Assembly: GCF_000171235.2 (NCBI RefSeq)
Contig: NZ_ABEA03000086.1
Coordinates: 1 to 37,749 of the forward strand
DNA: 37,749 bases
Source of the DNA: Geminisphaera colitermitum TAV2
GTDB lineage: Bacteria; Verrucomicrobiota; Verrucomicrobiia; Opitutales; Opitutaceae
Reading direction: 5' to 3'
Shown here: in pieces, positions 1-10,529 of the stretch
Layout of the letters: every line of letters starts with the position of its first letter
Numbering within the stretch: position 1 is the stretch's first letter
Notes under the pieces: generated by a model
Database searches by the model: none
What the model saw: only the letters and a program-made list of their open reading frames with translations
Told to the model about the DNA's origin: nothing
Translations under genes and position numbers: made by a program

Positions 1-138
1 AGGGAGGCCTCTCCGAGGCCTCCGAAACCACGCTCCAACCACCTATGAGTTTCGCATCCTCTCACCACGCACAACGGAGGCCTCGGAGAGGCCTCCCTAC
101 CGCCAAGACAACGGACACAACTCAACTGAAAACGCTCT
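1..138. repeat. MITE-like palindromic repeat, family A (left part cut by window edge)
   Basis: Positions 1-24 and 75-98 are perfect 24-base inverted copies (AGGGAGGCCTCTCCGAGGCC and onward), separated by a 50-base loop. The right flank (99-138) ends in AACTCAACTGAAAACGCTCTA. Closely related copies lie at 13105-13224 and 26356-26537. The last of these is complete and has terminal inverted repeats starting TAGAGCA. The left terminal repeat of this copy lies outside the window. No coding capacity is seen. It is probably a non-autonomous, transposase-mobilised element. Confidence 0.75.
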
Positions 139-217
139 AAGGAGCAAAATGAGATGGATGGGAATTGTCGGGGGAAGGGCGAGTGACGGGCGGGAGGAGG
201 CGGGCGTGGCGGGAGGC

Positions 218-349
218 TTATTTTTTCTTACGGTTTTTCGCAGTTTGGTTGGCCGTCACTTTTTTGAGTTTGGGCAACTGGCTTTGTTTCAACTGAAAAC
301 GTTGAGCGGCTTTCTGGTCTTTGATGGTTGGTACGTATTTGGCTCCCAT
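218..349 (-). CDS. possible small lysine-rich protein (43 aa)
   Basis: A 43-residue reading frame starts with MGAKYVPTIKDQK and ends in a run of lysines (AKNRKKK). It lies 73 bases downstream of the DUF2164 gene on the same strand and is basic and hydrophilic, with no membrane segment or recognised domain. The frame stays open far upstream (to 628), so a longer start or a frameshift link with the DUF2164 gene is possible: an A8 run sits near the end of that gene. I do not recognise a family. It is reported because composition and strand fit a small gene, but it may be chance. Confidence 0.25.
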   Translation of the reverse strand: MGAKYVPTIKDQKAAQRFQLKQSQLPKLKKVTANQTAKNRKKK

Positions 350-422
350 GCATCCAGAGGCGTCGATAATCGGGAAACGGGCAATCAGAATCACGCTAAG
401 CGGATTTGGCGGGACACAGGCC

Positions 423-689
423 TTACGTTTTTCTTTTTTTTGATTGTATCCAATAAGCCATTTCAGGTTCGAAGCAGGAGGCGGGGAGGTCTTCGAGTTT
501 GGTGCGGAAAAAGGTTTCGGCGTCGTGGACGCCGCGGTTGTAGGCGGTCGGGGCGATTTCTTTCTGGATGTAGCCGAGGAGTTGACGTGCCTGTATTTCG
601 GTGAGCGCTTGGTCGTATTCGGTTTCAAAATACTTCTTGAGCGAGGAAATGAACCGGGCGGTTTCGTCGTTGGTAAGGTCGAGGGACAT
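423..689 (-). CDS. DUF2164 family protein
   Basis: An 88-residue protein starting MSLDLTNDETARFISSLKKY. The pattern of an N-terminal helix (ARFISSLKKYFETEYD), then QARQLLGYIQKEIAPTAYNR and a closing DAETFF segment, is that of the DUF2164 family: small, cytoplasmic, of unknown function and about 80 residues long. The ATG at 689 is preferred over an upstream TTG at 704 because the family begins close to this point. The C-terminal tail is basic (QSKKRKT) and is encoded by an A-rich run where slippage could fuse it to the frame downstream. No function can be assigned. Confidence 0.75.
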   Translation of the reverse strand: MSLDLTNDETARFISSLKKYFETEYDQALTEIQARQLLGYIQKEIAPTAYNRGVHDAETFFRTKLEDLPASCFEPEMAYWIQSKKRKT

Positions 690-855
690 GGGAAATGGGT
701 TCAATAACCAGCAGTCCGTTGTCGCGCAAGATGTCTGCGATACGGTGGTGAATTGGTCGTTGTTTTGTTCTCAATTCAATCCCCTCCCTCCCTCACAAGC
801 CAACCGCGAATGGTCGCGAATAGACGCGAATGAAATCCATGGTTCTTTGAGGTTT

Positions 856-1021
856 CCAGTGGCGCGGTAGCGCCTGTAGCGCAGGCATCTTGCCTGCAAT
901 CTAAATTGATTGCGCGAAGCGCGGTGACGTTTGCTGTGCTTATTTTTGGGAAGCAGCGCTTCGCGCCATTGACTCAATTGCAGGCAAGATGCCTGCGCTA
1001 CGGGCGCTACCGCGCCACTGG
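856..1021. repeat. long palindromic repeat abutting the icd stop codon
   Basis: The ends CCAGTGGCGCGGTAGCGCC and GGCGCTACCGCGCCACTGG are inverted copies. Nested inside is a second pair around GCAGGCATCTTGCCTGC, then a GCGCGAAGCGC-like core. The element ends 4 bases from the last base of the icd stop codon (1026-1028), so the transcript of icd would end in a very large hairpin. A related unit lies at 10778-10852. It may act as a terminator or 3-prime stabiliser. Bases 690-855 between this and the DUF2164 gene hold nothing else I can recognise. Confidence 0.75.
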
Positions 1022-1025
1022 AATC

Positions 1026-3482
<2,457 letters not shown>

Positions 3483-3584
3483 TCAAAAAACAACTGCGGC
3501 ATTTGTCACACTTGTCAGATTGCAGGCGGGTGGCGGACGGGGTTTGGTTGCTGGCTTTGTTGAATACCGAATGTCGAATGACCA

Positions 3585-4385
3585 ATGACCCGGGTGCGTG
3601 AAAGTTCGTTTGCGCGTGTGCAGAGTGCGGCCGAGGAGGTGCGCACGAGCACGGCGTATTTTTGGGACAACCGGGAGAGATCGCGCACGCCGTTGCTGGC
3701 GATCCAGCGGACAGAGTCGGGGGCGGGGTTTTTTGAGGACGAGCGGGGGCGGAGGCTGGTGCCGCCGGGTTATGCGATGCTTTTTACGCACGATGAGAAT
3801 TCGCGTTACGGGTATCCGGCGGAGGCGGTGGCACCGTATCGATTGCGTTTTTTGTCGTGCTCGATCGGTCCGGGGGTGCGGGCGATGCTGGACCAGTTGC
3901 GCGATGATTTTGGGGCGGTGCTGCGGATGCCGCCGGAGTCGGAAGCGGGGGCGTTGTTCGATGAGGCGTGGGAGCGGTTTGTGGGGCGGGATTTTCGGGA
4001 CCAGTATCACGAGACGGAATTGATTTACCGGTTGATGATCGCGCTCTACCGGGAGCAGGTGGCGGCGACGCAGACGGCGGACCCGGTGGAGTTTGGTTAC
4101 CATTATTTGCAGAGTCATTTTCGGTCGCCGATCAATTTGAAGTTGGTGGCAGAGAAGTGCGGGGTGAGCCGGGAGCATTTTATCCGGGCGTTCCGGGCGC
4201 GTTACGCGGAGTCGCCGGGGGCGTTGTTGCGGCGGTTGCGGCTGGAGCGGGCGCAGACGTTGCTGGCGACGTCGGAGTTGCCGGTGCAGGATGTGGCGTT
4301 GGCATGTGGTTTCGCCAACGCGGGGACGTTCTGCCGGGCGTTCCGGCGCGAATACGGACGGAGCCCGGGGCAGGGGCGGGGGTGA
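3585..4385 (+). CDS. AraC family transcriptional regulator
   Basis: A 266-residue protein with a sensor-like N-terminal half (residues 1-155, cupin-like, containing GRRLVPPGYAMLFTH) and an AraC-type double helix-turn-helix at about residues 165-262. The first helix-turn-helix is NLKLVAEKCGVSREHFIRAF. The second is PVQDVALACGFANAGTFCRA, followed by FRREYGRSPGQ, which matches the family signature. The start at 3585 (ATG) gives a full-length regulator. It is divergent from icd with a 210-base spacer that could hold both promoters. No target or ligand can be inferred with confidence. The spacer 3375-3584 shows no repeat. Confidence 0.88.
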   Translation: MTRVRESSFARVQSAAEEVRTSTAYFWDNRERSRTPLLAIQRTESGAGFFEDERGRRLVPPGYAMLFTHDENSRYGYPAEAVAPYRLRFLSCSIGPGVRAMLDQLRDDFGAVLRMPPESEAGALFDEAWERFVGRDFRDQYHETELIYRLMIALYREQVAATQTADPVEFGYHYLQSHFRSPINLKLVAEKCGVSREHFIRAFRARYAESPGALLRRLRLERAQTLLATSELPVQDVALACGFANAGTFCRAFRREYGRSPGQGRG

Positions 4386-4487
4386 GTGGCGTTCTTGCCG
4401 GATTTCTGTGTCACGGATTATTAACTACAATCAGACAGCGCGGTTGTTTGAGCAGGGCGGCGGTTCGTGCTGATCGCACAGCGCAAT

Positions 4488-4510
4488 GGAGGTGGTCGCA
4501 ATTTGCGACC
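4488..4510. promoter_or_regulatory. GGTCGCAA-TTGCGACC palindrome, copy downstream of the ORF6N gene
   Basis: The palindrome GGTCGCAATTTGCGACC lies 5 to 27 bases downstream of the ORF6N stop, preceded by GGAGGT. The same sequence, with longer arms, occurs inside that gene at 4822-4846. Two near-identical 8-base-arm palindromes associated with one gene are unlikely by chance. Function is unknown; it may be a binding site or a repeat footprint. Confidence 0.5.
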
Positions 4511-4514
4511 TTGA

Positions 4515-5042
4515 TCAGCGGTTGCCGGGATGGAATCCGATTTTGCGGCGGTGGCGCGGTCCATCGGGAGACGCCAGTTGCCGGATGGTTTTTACGATTT
4601 CCCCGATTTGGTCGTCATGCATGCCGATCCGGGCATCCAGTTCGGCCAGCTTTGCCGATAATGCCTTGTGATTGACCATCATGTGACGCAAAGCGACGAA
4701 CGCCCGCACCACTTGCACGCTCATCTCACACGCTGCGTCGCTGTTGAGAACATTGGCCGCCTGAACAGCACCGTGTTCGGTGAAGGCATAGGGGAGAACA
4801 GATGAAAAACGCAGGTTTCGGAGGTGGTCGCAATTTGCGACCACCTTGTCTTTTTCTTCCCCGTTGAGCTGAAACATGAAGTCTTCGGGAAATTTTCGCT
4901 GGTTGCGTTTGACCTGTTCGTTGAGGCGCTTGGTTGTCACGCCGTAGAGCAGCGCCAGATCCCGGTCCAGAATGACACGTTGGCCGCGCAGAATCAGAAT
5001 GAGCGAATGGATGCGTTCGAGAGGGATGATCGCGTCGGACAT
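4515..5042 (-). CDS. ORF6N domain-containing protein
   Basis: A 175-residue protein whose first 90 residues match the ORF6N (phage antirepressor-like, KilA-N related) domain: RGQRVILDRDLALLYGVTTK, then LNEQVKRNQRKFPEDFMFQL, the conserved VVANCDHL motif, and LPYAFTEHGAVQAANVLNSD. The C-terminal part (residues 105-160) is predicted helical (MMVNHKALSAKLAELDARI) and could mediate oligomers. Chromosomal ORF6N genes like this are common in Bacteroidota and Verrucomicrobiota and are thought to be DNA-binding, but their function is not established. The VVANCDHL motif is encoded by a 25-base palindrome (4822-4846). Just upstream of the start, GTCGGAC (5034-5040) is repeated in inverse as GTCCGAC near 5074, a possible operator. 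Confidence 0.88.
   Translation of the reverse strand: MSDAIIPLERIHSLILILRGQRVILDRDLALLYGVTTKRLNEQVKRNQRKFPEDFMFQLNGEEKDKVVANCDHLRNLRFSSVLPYAFTEHGAVQAANVLNSDAACEMSVQVVRAFVALRHMMVNHKALSAKLAELDARIGMHDDQIGEIVKTIRQLASPDGPRHRRKIGFHPGNR
4822..4846. promoter_or_regulatory. 25-base palindrome inside the ORF6N gene
   Basis: AGGTGGTCGCAA, one central base, then TTGCGACCACCT: perfect 12-base arms. It encodes the conserved VVANCDHL motif of the ORF6N domain on the minus strand. The core recurs at 4488-4510. It may be a protein-imposed sequence that happens to be palindromic, or a genuine autoregulatory site. Confidence 0.45.
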
Positions 5043-5131
5043 GTTGAGGAAAATCAGTCCTCATATGAATTTTGTCCGACGGTGCGAACTTTCTTATGCT
5101 CAGACGGTTCTCCCTTTGCGGTGAGTTGAAG

Positions 5132-7309
5132 CTACTGATTGGAGGTCGGGAGCGGGGCGTCGGTTTTGCCGGCTTTCACGGTTGCCAGATACTCGTCGCG
5201 AGTGAGCAGTTTCCACACTGGAAGTTGGTTTGTGTAGATCGCAATGGGTTCGTCTCCGATGGAAAATGAGGGAGCGGTTTCGTTGAAGGCGATTGGGTCG
5301 AGATTCCAAGAAAAGGCCGCGCTCACACCTTTGAGGCCGGGACGAATCGTGACGGGTTCGATGATCGCATCGGCGGGAAGCTCCAGCAGTTCACGATCTG
5401 TTTTCCAGAGAACGATGGAATAGAGGGTGTCCGTTCCGGGTGTGGCAGGACGGCCTTTGTAGGTATCGCTGCGTTTTAAGACGTAGGCTTCTACGCCGGG
5501 AGCGGGTTGCGCAATGCCGACGAGTTCACGTCCCCGCATGGCGTCCACGGAAAACGCATAGGTCAGCATTCGCAGCTTGGGACGCCAGTCGATGTCGAAC
5601 ATTCCCCATGCCAGCAGGTTGCCATTTTCGTAAAAATCACGGGCAATGAAAAAATCCATACGCGGCATGTCGTAGAGGAAGAAGGTGCGGGCAAAGGCCT
5701 TTGCCGCATCGTAAGGATGTGTGCCGCCGTTTTGCTCGGTGTTGAGCAGTGGTTTCTGCTGGGAGGCGGGATTGCCAGTGCGGGCAAGTTCGCGTCGGAA
5801 AAATGCAGGGAAATCCTTGGTTTTTAACGCGAAGAGATGATGCAGCGAATAGGCGTCCGCATACTTATCGACGCCGAGATCAAAACACTTGGCCACGAAG
5901 CGGCGACCGCCGTCCTTGCCTCCGTGTTCTTCATCGCGGGAGTAGGTGGAGCCAAATGCCACAATACGAGCTTCCGGAGCATGTTTGCGGGCGGATTCAT
6001 AAACCATTTTTACTTCCTGAACGTATTGAGCAGCGGTGGATTTTTTCCACCAAACAGAAGGAGCGTCCACTTCGTTGCCCATTTCGATCCAGCGGAGCCC
6101 CTTGTCTTTATAACGGGTGAAAATGGCGTCAAAATAATCTCTGTATAGATCGTGATATTTGGGAGCGCAGGCGGAAAGCATGTTCCCGGAAACAGTCATT
6201 TGGCCTTGCGGATATCCGACTGTAAAGAGATGGGTCATTCCATATTTCCAAGCGTTGGAGACCTGAAAATCGAGGTCGTCAAAATTGATATTCAATTTGC
6301 CGGTGTCGTCCTTCTTTTCGTTGGGAGTCAGACGATGCAAACAGGATTCAGCAGTGCGAAGGCTGTCCACACCGACCCGGGCAATCAAATCGTAGGCACG
6401 GGCAACTTTCGGGACATTGGCATTGTATTTGACGGAGATGTAGGGGCGTTCCATGCCATGAAGTCCGAATTCGGTGGTGTCGGGCGAGCGGTCAATGGCA
6501 GAGGGCAGGGGACGGCTTGCTATTTTTTTCAAAACTTTCGCGGATGTCTCCTCCCCGACCTGCTCGCTGGTTTTAGCAATGAGTTCATAGTAAAGTTTAT
6601 GATTGAGAGCGTTTGTGTATTCGCGTTCGGAAGAATTTTTCATGCGCTCTTCCCATGTCGGTTGTGTGGAAAAGCGGGGGCGGTTGCCTGCGGGGATATA
6701 TGTTTTGTTATTGGTGAGTAGCAGGGCATCAAGGCAGGCAACATAATGACTGCCCGAGCTGCGCGGTTCGTTGACACCAATTATGATTTCATGCTCGCCA
6801 GCGTCCAGTTGGACGGAACCTGCTTGTGTCCAGCCAAATACCCAGCCAGCCCATTTGTCGGATGCTTTTCCCCAAGAGGCTCCCGACCATGCTTTGCCTT
6901 TTAGTGTGGTTTCGTCGCCTCCGTTTATGCGCCAGGTCAGCGGGCTTGCCCATCCGGCGTTGTTGGGTGTGCTGGCAATCCAGAGATTATAAACGTCGGT
7001 AGTGGGGACTTTGATTCTGTATTTCGCATAATAGGGCGCAGGCGGATGCTTGGGATTGTTTTTGGAAGTAAAGAGGCGCAGGAACATGCCTCCAGAGGGG
7101 CCGGTTTTACCCACGCTGACGACTTTGCCTGTGTGAAAGTTGCTTTCAAAAGTGTCTTCGCCTTCGATCCAGATGCCAGTGTCCGCAGCATGTGCGCTGC
7201 CTGCTGTTGTAATCAAGATTAGCGCAAATATGAATGCAGTAATGATATAACATGTGCTCGGTCGATTACTACGGAGGCGTATAGAATTAAGGTTCTGTTC
7301 GGTTTGCAT
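5132..7309 (-). CDS. secreted clan-A-like glycoside hydrolase with N-terminal carbohydrate-binding-like domain
   Basis: The ATG at 7309 is preferred over a TTG at 7360 and gives 725 residues with a signal peptide (hydrophobic IITAFIFALILITTAGSAHA, cleavage after about residue 42). Residues 45-200 look like a CBM35/CBM6-type beta-sandwich (WIEGEDTF, then YAKYRIKVPTTDVYNLWIAS, LDAGEHEIIIGV and CLDALLL). Residues 280-600 resemble a TIM-barrel hydrolase: WIEMGNEVDAPS carries a candidate acid/base Glu413 and LLNTEQNGG a candidate nucleophile Glu525, the spacing expected for retaining clan GH-A enzymes. The exact GH family and substrate are not clear; GH39-like or an unclassified relative is possible. 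It is the last gene of a PEP-CTERM, pseudopilin, hydrolase series. Confidence 0.75.
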   Translation of the reverse strand: MQTEQNLNSIRLRSNRPSTCYIITAFIFALILITTAGSAHAADTGIWIEGEDTFESNFHTGKVVSVGKTGPSGGMFLRLFTSKNNPKHPPAPYYAKYRIKVPTTDVYNLWIASTPNNAGWASPLTWRINGGDETTLKGKAWSGASWGKASDKWAGWVFGWTQAGSVQLDAGEHEIIIGVNEPRSSGSHYVACLDALLLTNNKTYIPAGNRPRFSTQPTWEERMKNSSEREYTNALNHKLYYELIAKTSEQVGEETSAKVLKKIASRPLPSAIDRSPDTTEFGLHGMERPYISVKYNANVPKVARAYDLIARVGVDSLRTAESCLHRLTPNEKKDDTGKLNINFDDLDFQVSNAWKYGMTHLFTVGYPQGQMTVSGNMLSACAPKYHDLYRDYFDAIFTRYKDKGLRWIEMGNEVDAPSVWWKKSTAAQYVQEVKMVYESARKHAPEARIVAFGSTYSRDEEHGGKDGGRRFVAKCFDLGVDKYADAYSLHHLFALKTKDFPAFFRRELARTGNPASQQKPLLNTEQNGGTHPYDAAKAFARTFFLYDMPRMDFFIARDFYENGNLLAWGMFDIDWRPKLRMLTYAFSVDAMRGRELVGIAQPAPGVEAYVLKRSDTYKGRPATPGTDTLYSIVLWKTDRELLELPADAIIEPVTIRPGLKGVSAAFSWNLDPIAFNETAPSFSIGDEPIAIYTNQLPVWKLLTRDEYLATVKAGKTDAPLPTSNQ

Positions 7310-7365
7310 AAGGGAAATGAGATACAGTGAGTATTGCCAGCTCGGCTGATGCCGAACCAAGGAGC

Positions 7366-7381
7366 GGGGGGGGGGGGGGGG
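7366..7381. repeat. poly-G tract, 16 nt
   Basis: Sixteen consecutive G on the plus strand (C16 in the transcript) lie between the pseudopilin stop and the hydrolase start, 57-72 bases before that ATG. A length change here would not alter a protein, but could alter leader structure or expression of the hydrolase. Confidence 0.85.
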
Positions 7382-7390
7382 ACGGGTTGC

Positions 7391-8050
7391 TTATTTTTTG
7401 GGCAGCAACGTTGCGGGATCAATGAGATAATCGAGGGATTTGTTTACGGCTATAACGTGTCCATCGGCATAAACAGTATTGAGCCTGCCATCATGAGGGA
7501 GTGTTCCCCCTTGATAAAAACATGAAGCGATTTGACGACGAGGATCACCTGATTGGGTTTGAGGCAATGGGCTGGGCGTAGAGCTTAATACAGTGGTTTC
7601 TATTGTGATATTCCAATAATATCCAATGTTCCAATAGGGTCCGCTTGAGGTGCCTTCTGCTCCTGTTTTTGCCGTTTGTCCGGCGAAAGTAAATCCGGTT
7701 GGGGATACAACACTTGGGCAATAAAATATCTTTTTGCTGCCATTGGCGTAGGGAAGCAGGGCGGTTATCAGGCCGCCATCGTGGGGTGTAGAGGGATTGG
7801 GAGCAAACATTCCCATCGCAACGTTCCGTGTTGTTGGGAAATTTCCTTTATGTTCGTTGGCAAAGAGATGTGCCGCAGTCATGATCTGGCGTAGATTAGA
7901 AACACATTCGGCGCGGCGGGCGCTTTTGCGAACTTTGCCAACTGTGGGAATGATAATCGCTGCCAAGATGCTGATGATAGCGATGACCGTCAGCAATTCG
8001 ATGAGTGTGAAGGCCCGGTGGCATGAGGGTCGGGGTAACGCGGATTTCAT
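7391..8050 (-). CDS. type II secretion/type IV pilin-like prepilin with H-X9-DG motif
   Basis: A 219-residue protein. Residues 13-40 are a class III prepilin leader and transmembrane helix ([20 protein letters not shown]), with cleavage expected before the F of FTLIE by prepilin peptidase. SNLRQIMTAAHLFANEHKG is the usual alpha-helical spine continuation. Near the C-terminus, HDGRLNTVYADGHV matches the H-X9-DG motif typical of the large DUF1559-type pseudopilin families of Planctomycetes and Verrucomicrobia. The gene starts 15 bases after the PEP-CTERM stop and is followed by the hydrolase, so the three are probably one operon. Its role is unknown; a surface scaffold or secretion part for the linked hydrolase is a guess. 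Confidence 0.85.
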   Translation of the reverse strand: MKSALPRPSCHRAFTLIELLTVIAIISILAAIIIPTVGKVRKSARRAECVSNLRQIMTAAHLFANEHKGNFPTTRNVAMGMFAPNPSTPHDGGLITALLPYANGSKKIFYCPSVVSPTGFTFAGQTAKTGAEGTSSGPYWNIGYYWNITIETTVLSSTPSPLPQTQSGDPRRQIASCFYQGGTLPHDGRLNTVYADGHVIAVNKSLDYLIDPATLLPKK

Positions 8051-8065
8051 GGTTGATACAAGTTG

Positions 8066-8830
8066 TCAGCGATGACGTTTGATAAAAAGCACAAGCGACA
8101 GGATGCCGCCACCAAGCAGAATACCTAGGTGGGCGGGTTCTGGAATCGACTGCGTCGTGATGGTCAATGTAGGCACGGCATTGGTGGTTTGATCTCCAGA
8201 GGCGACGATAAAACCCCACGAGGCAACGCCTTGTTTGCCTCCTGAACCGGGGGCAATATAAGTGTCTGCCTGCGCTAAACGGTAGCTGGAATAGGCATTG
8301 GAAGCCGCCACATCGGAGAGGAATGTCGTTGTCACATCATAGGGCGAAATCAATCCAGTCTTTGTTACAGAGGTGGCCCCGACGACAGTGGTCCATCTGT
8401 TGTTTGTCAGAGTTGTCGGGGTGTCCTCATTATTGGGACCGTATACTAATGTTTTGGTCGCTTTGGTGCCATGTGTAATGGTTATCGTATTGGCACTGTT
8501 AATTGTTGTGACGTAAAACGACAGTGTCACTGACACGATTTGTTCTTTGGTGAAATCAATATCCAGCTTGGACAAATCAAACATCAGAATGGCGGAGGCA
8601 CTTCGATTTGCATCTGAAAAGGTGGACCAAGCATTGCCCACCCGCAGTTGGGTTCCGTCTGAGTTCGACTGATTCCCAACGGTAATCCAGCCATCAAAAC
8701 CTCCGTCCGAGCTTTTGGTGGTGAGCGTGTAGGTGCTGGCGTGGATACTGGAGGTGGCCGAAAGCGCCGCCGCGAGAATTCCGGCGGCGAGTAGGAGTGA
8801 CGACAGGCGTGTCGAGATTGTCGTTTTCAT
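8066..8830 (-). CDS. PEP-CTERM sorting domain protein
   Basis: A 254-residue exported protein. A signal peptide (RLSSLLLAAGILAAALSATS) is followed by a beta-rich body of about 190 residues (SASAILMFDLSKLDIDFTKE, SVTLSFYVTTIN) resembling DNRLRE-like beta-sandwich modules. It closes with SIPEP, a hydrophobic helix (LGILLGGGILSLVLFI) and KRHR. That tripartite tail is the PEP-CTERM signal recognised by exosortase, which would process or anchor the protein at the outer surface. No exosortase gene is in the window. It is the first gene of the pseudopilin and hydrolase operon. Ligand unknown. Confidence 0.88.
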   Translation of the reverse strand: MKTTISTRLSSLLLAAGILAAALSATSSIHASTYTLTTKSSDGGFDGWITVGNQSNSDGTQLRVGNAWSTFSDANRSASAILMFDLSKLDIDFTKEQIVSVTLSFYVTTINSANTITITHGTKATKTLVYGPNNEDTPTTLTNNRWTTVVGATSVTKTGLISPYDVTTTFLSDVAASNAYSSYRLAQADTYIAPGSGGKQGVASWGFIVASGDQTTNAVPTLTITTQSIPEPAHLGILLGGGILSLVLFIKRHR

Positions 8831-8997
8831 AGGTTGGTGAAGTCGAGTGGATTACGGACGTTTTTGGTTTTCAGGGATCATATTGGACTCAAACAGAATC
8901 CCCGTCGGAGTGTCGGCAGGGACGGAAAGGATGTTGTTTAGGAAATGCTGGACCGTTCCAACTGTCAAGCTGTTTTCTGGACCGATCCAGCATTATT

Positions 8998-9267
8998 GAT
9001 TTTAAGGTTCTTCGACATTTTCAGTGGTTCGACATGGAGTGCGGCGATTCATCGCCGCTTTAGACGGGTCGTTTTAACGGCCCGCCCTCCCGCCTTTCGC
9101 CCTGCTTCGTCCCGCTTCCGGTGCGTTCTTTGCAAGACGGTAGAGTGGGTGCAAGAGGGGAAGGCGAGGCGACGTGATCAATCACGTCGTCCAAAGCGGC
9201 GATGAATCGCCGCACTCCATAGCGCAATCCTGTCTTCCCACTGAAAACGTCGAAGAACCGATTTTAA
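8998..9267. mobile_element. non-autonomous MITE with 22-bp terminal inverted repeats and 8-bp target duplication
   Basis: The element body is 9006-9259 (254 bp). Its ends are inverted repeats of 22 bases with one mismatch: they start GGTTCTTCGAC on the left (9006-9027) and mirror this on the right (9238-9259). It is bracketed by direct copies of GATTTTAA at 8998-9005 and 9260-9267, an intact 8-bp target duplication. Inside lies a long palindrome (TGGAGTGCGGCGATTCATCG and its inverse). No transposase is encoded. An 8-bp duplication and ends of this form recall ISL3-type elements from memory; the family needs a database check. The rest of the 8831-9299 spacer holds no gene; CTGGACCGATCCAG (8977-8990) is a short palindrome near the PEP-CTERM promoter side. 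Confidence 0.85.
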
Positions 9268-9299
9268 GCTCATAATCGTTTGCTGTCAGGCTTGTTAAG

Positions 9300-10466
9300 C
9301 TACTTGGCTGAGGGGGCTGGCCCAGTGCTTTCGCGGACGAGGAAGCCTGCCATCAATTCAACGCGGCGCGGAGTCCAGCGGGGGGGGCGAATCGCAGCGG
9401 CGGCAGCAGCAGCCGCCAGACGGGAATCGGGCGGCGAGGTGCTTTCGTCGGCTAGCGAGCGGGATCGCGAGGTCCGGCGAGTGGCGGCGCGGAGCTTGGC
9501 GGGGGAGGGTGTAGTTTTTTGTTCGATACCGGTGATCGCAAGGTTGGTCAGCTCGGTGGCGTATTGCTCGATGGGTTGGTCGATGGTCGTGAGCGAGGGA
9601 CAGAAGGAGGTGGCGAGTTGCACGTTGTCGGCTCCAACCACGGAGACGTCACCGGGCACGGTGAGCTTGAGGTCGTGGGCGGCGCGGATCGTGGAGAGGG
9701 CAAGTAAATCGTTGAGCGCGAAAATGGCAGTGGGACGGTTTTGGGTCGGGGTTTGCAGGAGTTCGCGCGCGGCGGCGTAGCCGTCTTGCAGGCGAAATCC
9801 GCAGCGTTTCACCCACTCTTCGCGCACGCTCAGGCCGGCGGTTTCGAGTTCTTGGCGAAAGACTTCGAAGCGGGCGCCGATGGCTTGGAAGGGGGGGGCT
9901 CCCCAGATGAAACCGATGTGGCGGTGGCCGAGGGCAAAGAGGTGTTCCATCACGGCGCGCATGGCGGGTCGGTCGTTGATGGTGGCGGCGTCAAAGGGGA
10001 TGCCGGGATAGGCGGGGCCGGCCACGACGCAGTGCGTTCCTTGCGTCTGCATGGAGGTGAGCAGGGGTTCGGCACGGGCGTAGTCCATGGTGGATACGAT
10101 CATGCCGTCCACTTGCATGCCGAAGAGGCGTTCGATGGCGAGGACTTCGGTTTCGAGGTCAGTGTTGCTGCTGCTGACGACGAGGTCGTAGCCGTGGCGG
10201 CGGAGGAGTTGTTCGGCGTGCTGGACGATTTCAGCGTAAAAGGGGTTGAGGTGGTCTTGTATCACCATGCCAACTACGTGCGAGCGGCGGGTGCGGAGGC
10301 TGCGGGCAAAGCGGTTGTGGCGGTAGCCGAGCGCTTGCATGGCTTTGCGGACGGCGGTCTTGGTGGTGTCGGGGATTTCGGAGCTGTCCTGCAACACGAG
10401 GGAGACAGTGCTTTTGGAAAAGCCGCATTTTTGGGCGACGTCGCGGATGGTGGGTTGCCGGGCCAT
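9300..10466 (-). CDS. LacI family transcriptional regulator with an alanine-rich C-terminal insertion
   Basis: The ATG at 10466 gives 388 residues starting MARQPTIRDVAQKCGFSKST. The LacI helix-turn-helix and hinge occupy residues 5-55 (IRDVAQKCGFSKSTVSLVLQ, ARSLRTRRSHVVGMVI). A periplasmic-binding-protein-like sensor follows (PFYAEIVQHAEQLLRRHGYD, HLFALGHRHIGFIWG, PTAIFALNDLLALSTIRAAH, VSVVGADN). Typical proteins end soon after the GIE segment with RRVELMxxLxVREST. Here about 45 extra residues rich in Arg, Ser and an eight-alanine run split these two parts (9370-9510). It lies upstream of the PEP-CTERM, pseudopilin, hydrolase operon in the same orientation and is its likely regulator, responding to a sugar. 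Confidence 0.9.
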   Translation of the reverse strand: MARQPTIRDVAQKCGFSKSTVSLVLQDSSEIPDTTKTAVRKAMQALGYRHNRFARSLRTRRSHVVGMVIQDHLNPFYAEIVQHAEQLLRRHGYDLVVSSSNTDLETEVLAIERLFGMQVDGMIVSTMDYARAEPLLTSMQTQGTHCVVAGPAYPGIPFDAATINDRPAMRAVMEHLFALGHRHIGFIWGAPPFQAIGARFEVFRQELETAGLSVREEWVKRCGFRLQDGYAAARELLQTPTQNRPTAIFALNDLLALSTIRAAHDLKLTVPGDVSVVGADNVQLATSFCPSLTTIDQPIEQYATELTNLAITGIEQKTTPSPAKLRAATRRTSRSRSLADESTSPPDSRLAAAAAAAAIRPPRWTPRRVELMAGFLVRESTGPAPSAK

Positions 10467-10529
10467 GTGTTCCGCAAGTGCATCCGACAATCTACTGGAA
10501 CGTGCAAGCGCAACATTCCAAGCCGTCTG

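Noticed and set aside
771-977. 68-codon minus-strand frame
   Set aside because: Lies within the palindromic repeat 856-1021 and is a translation of repeat DNA.
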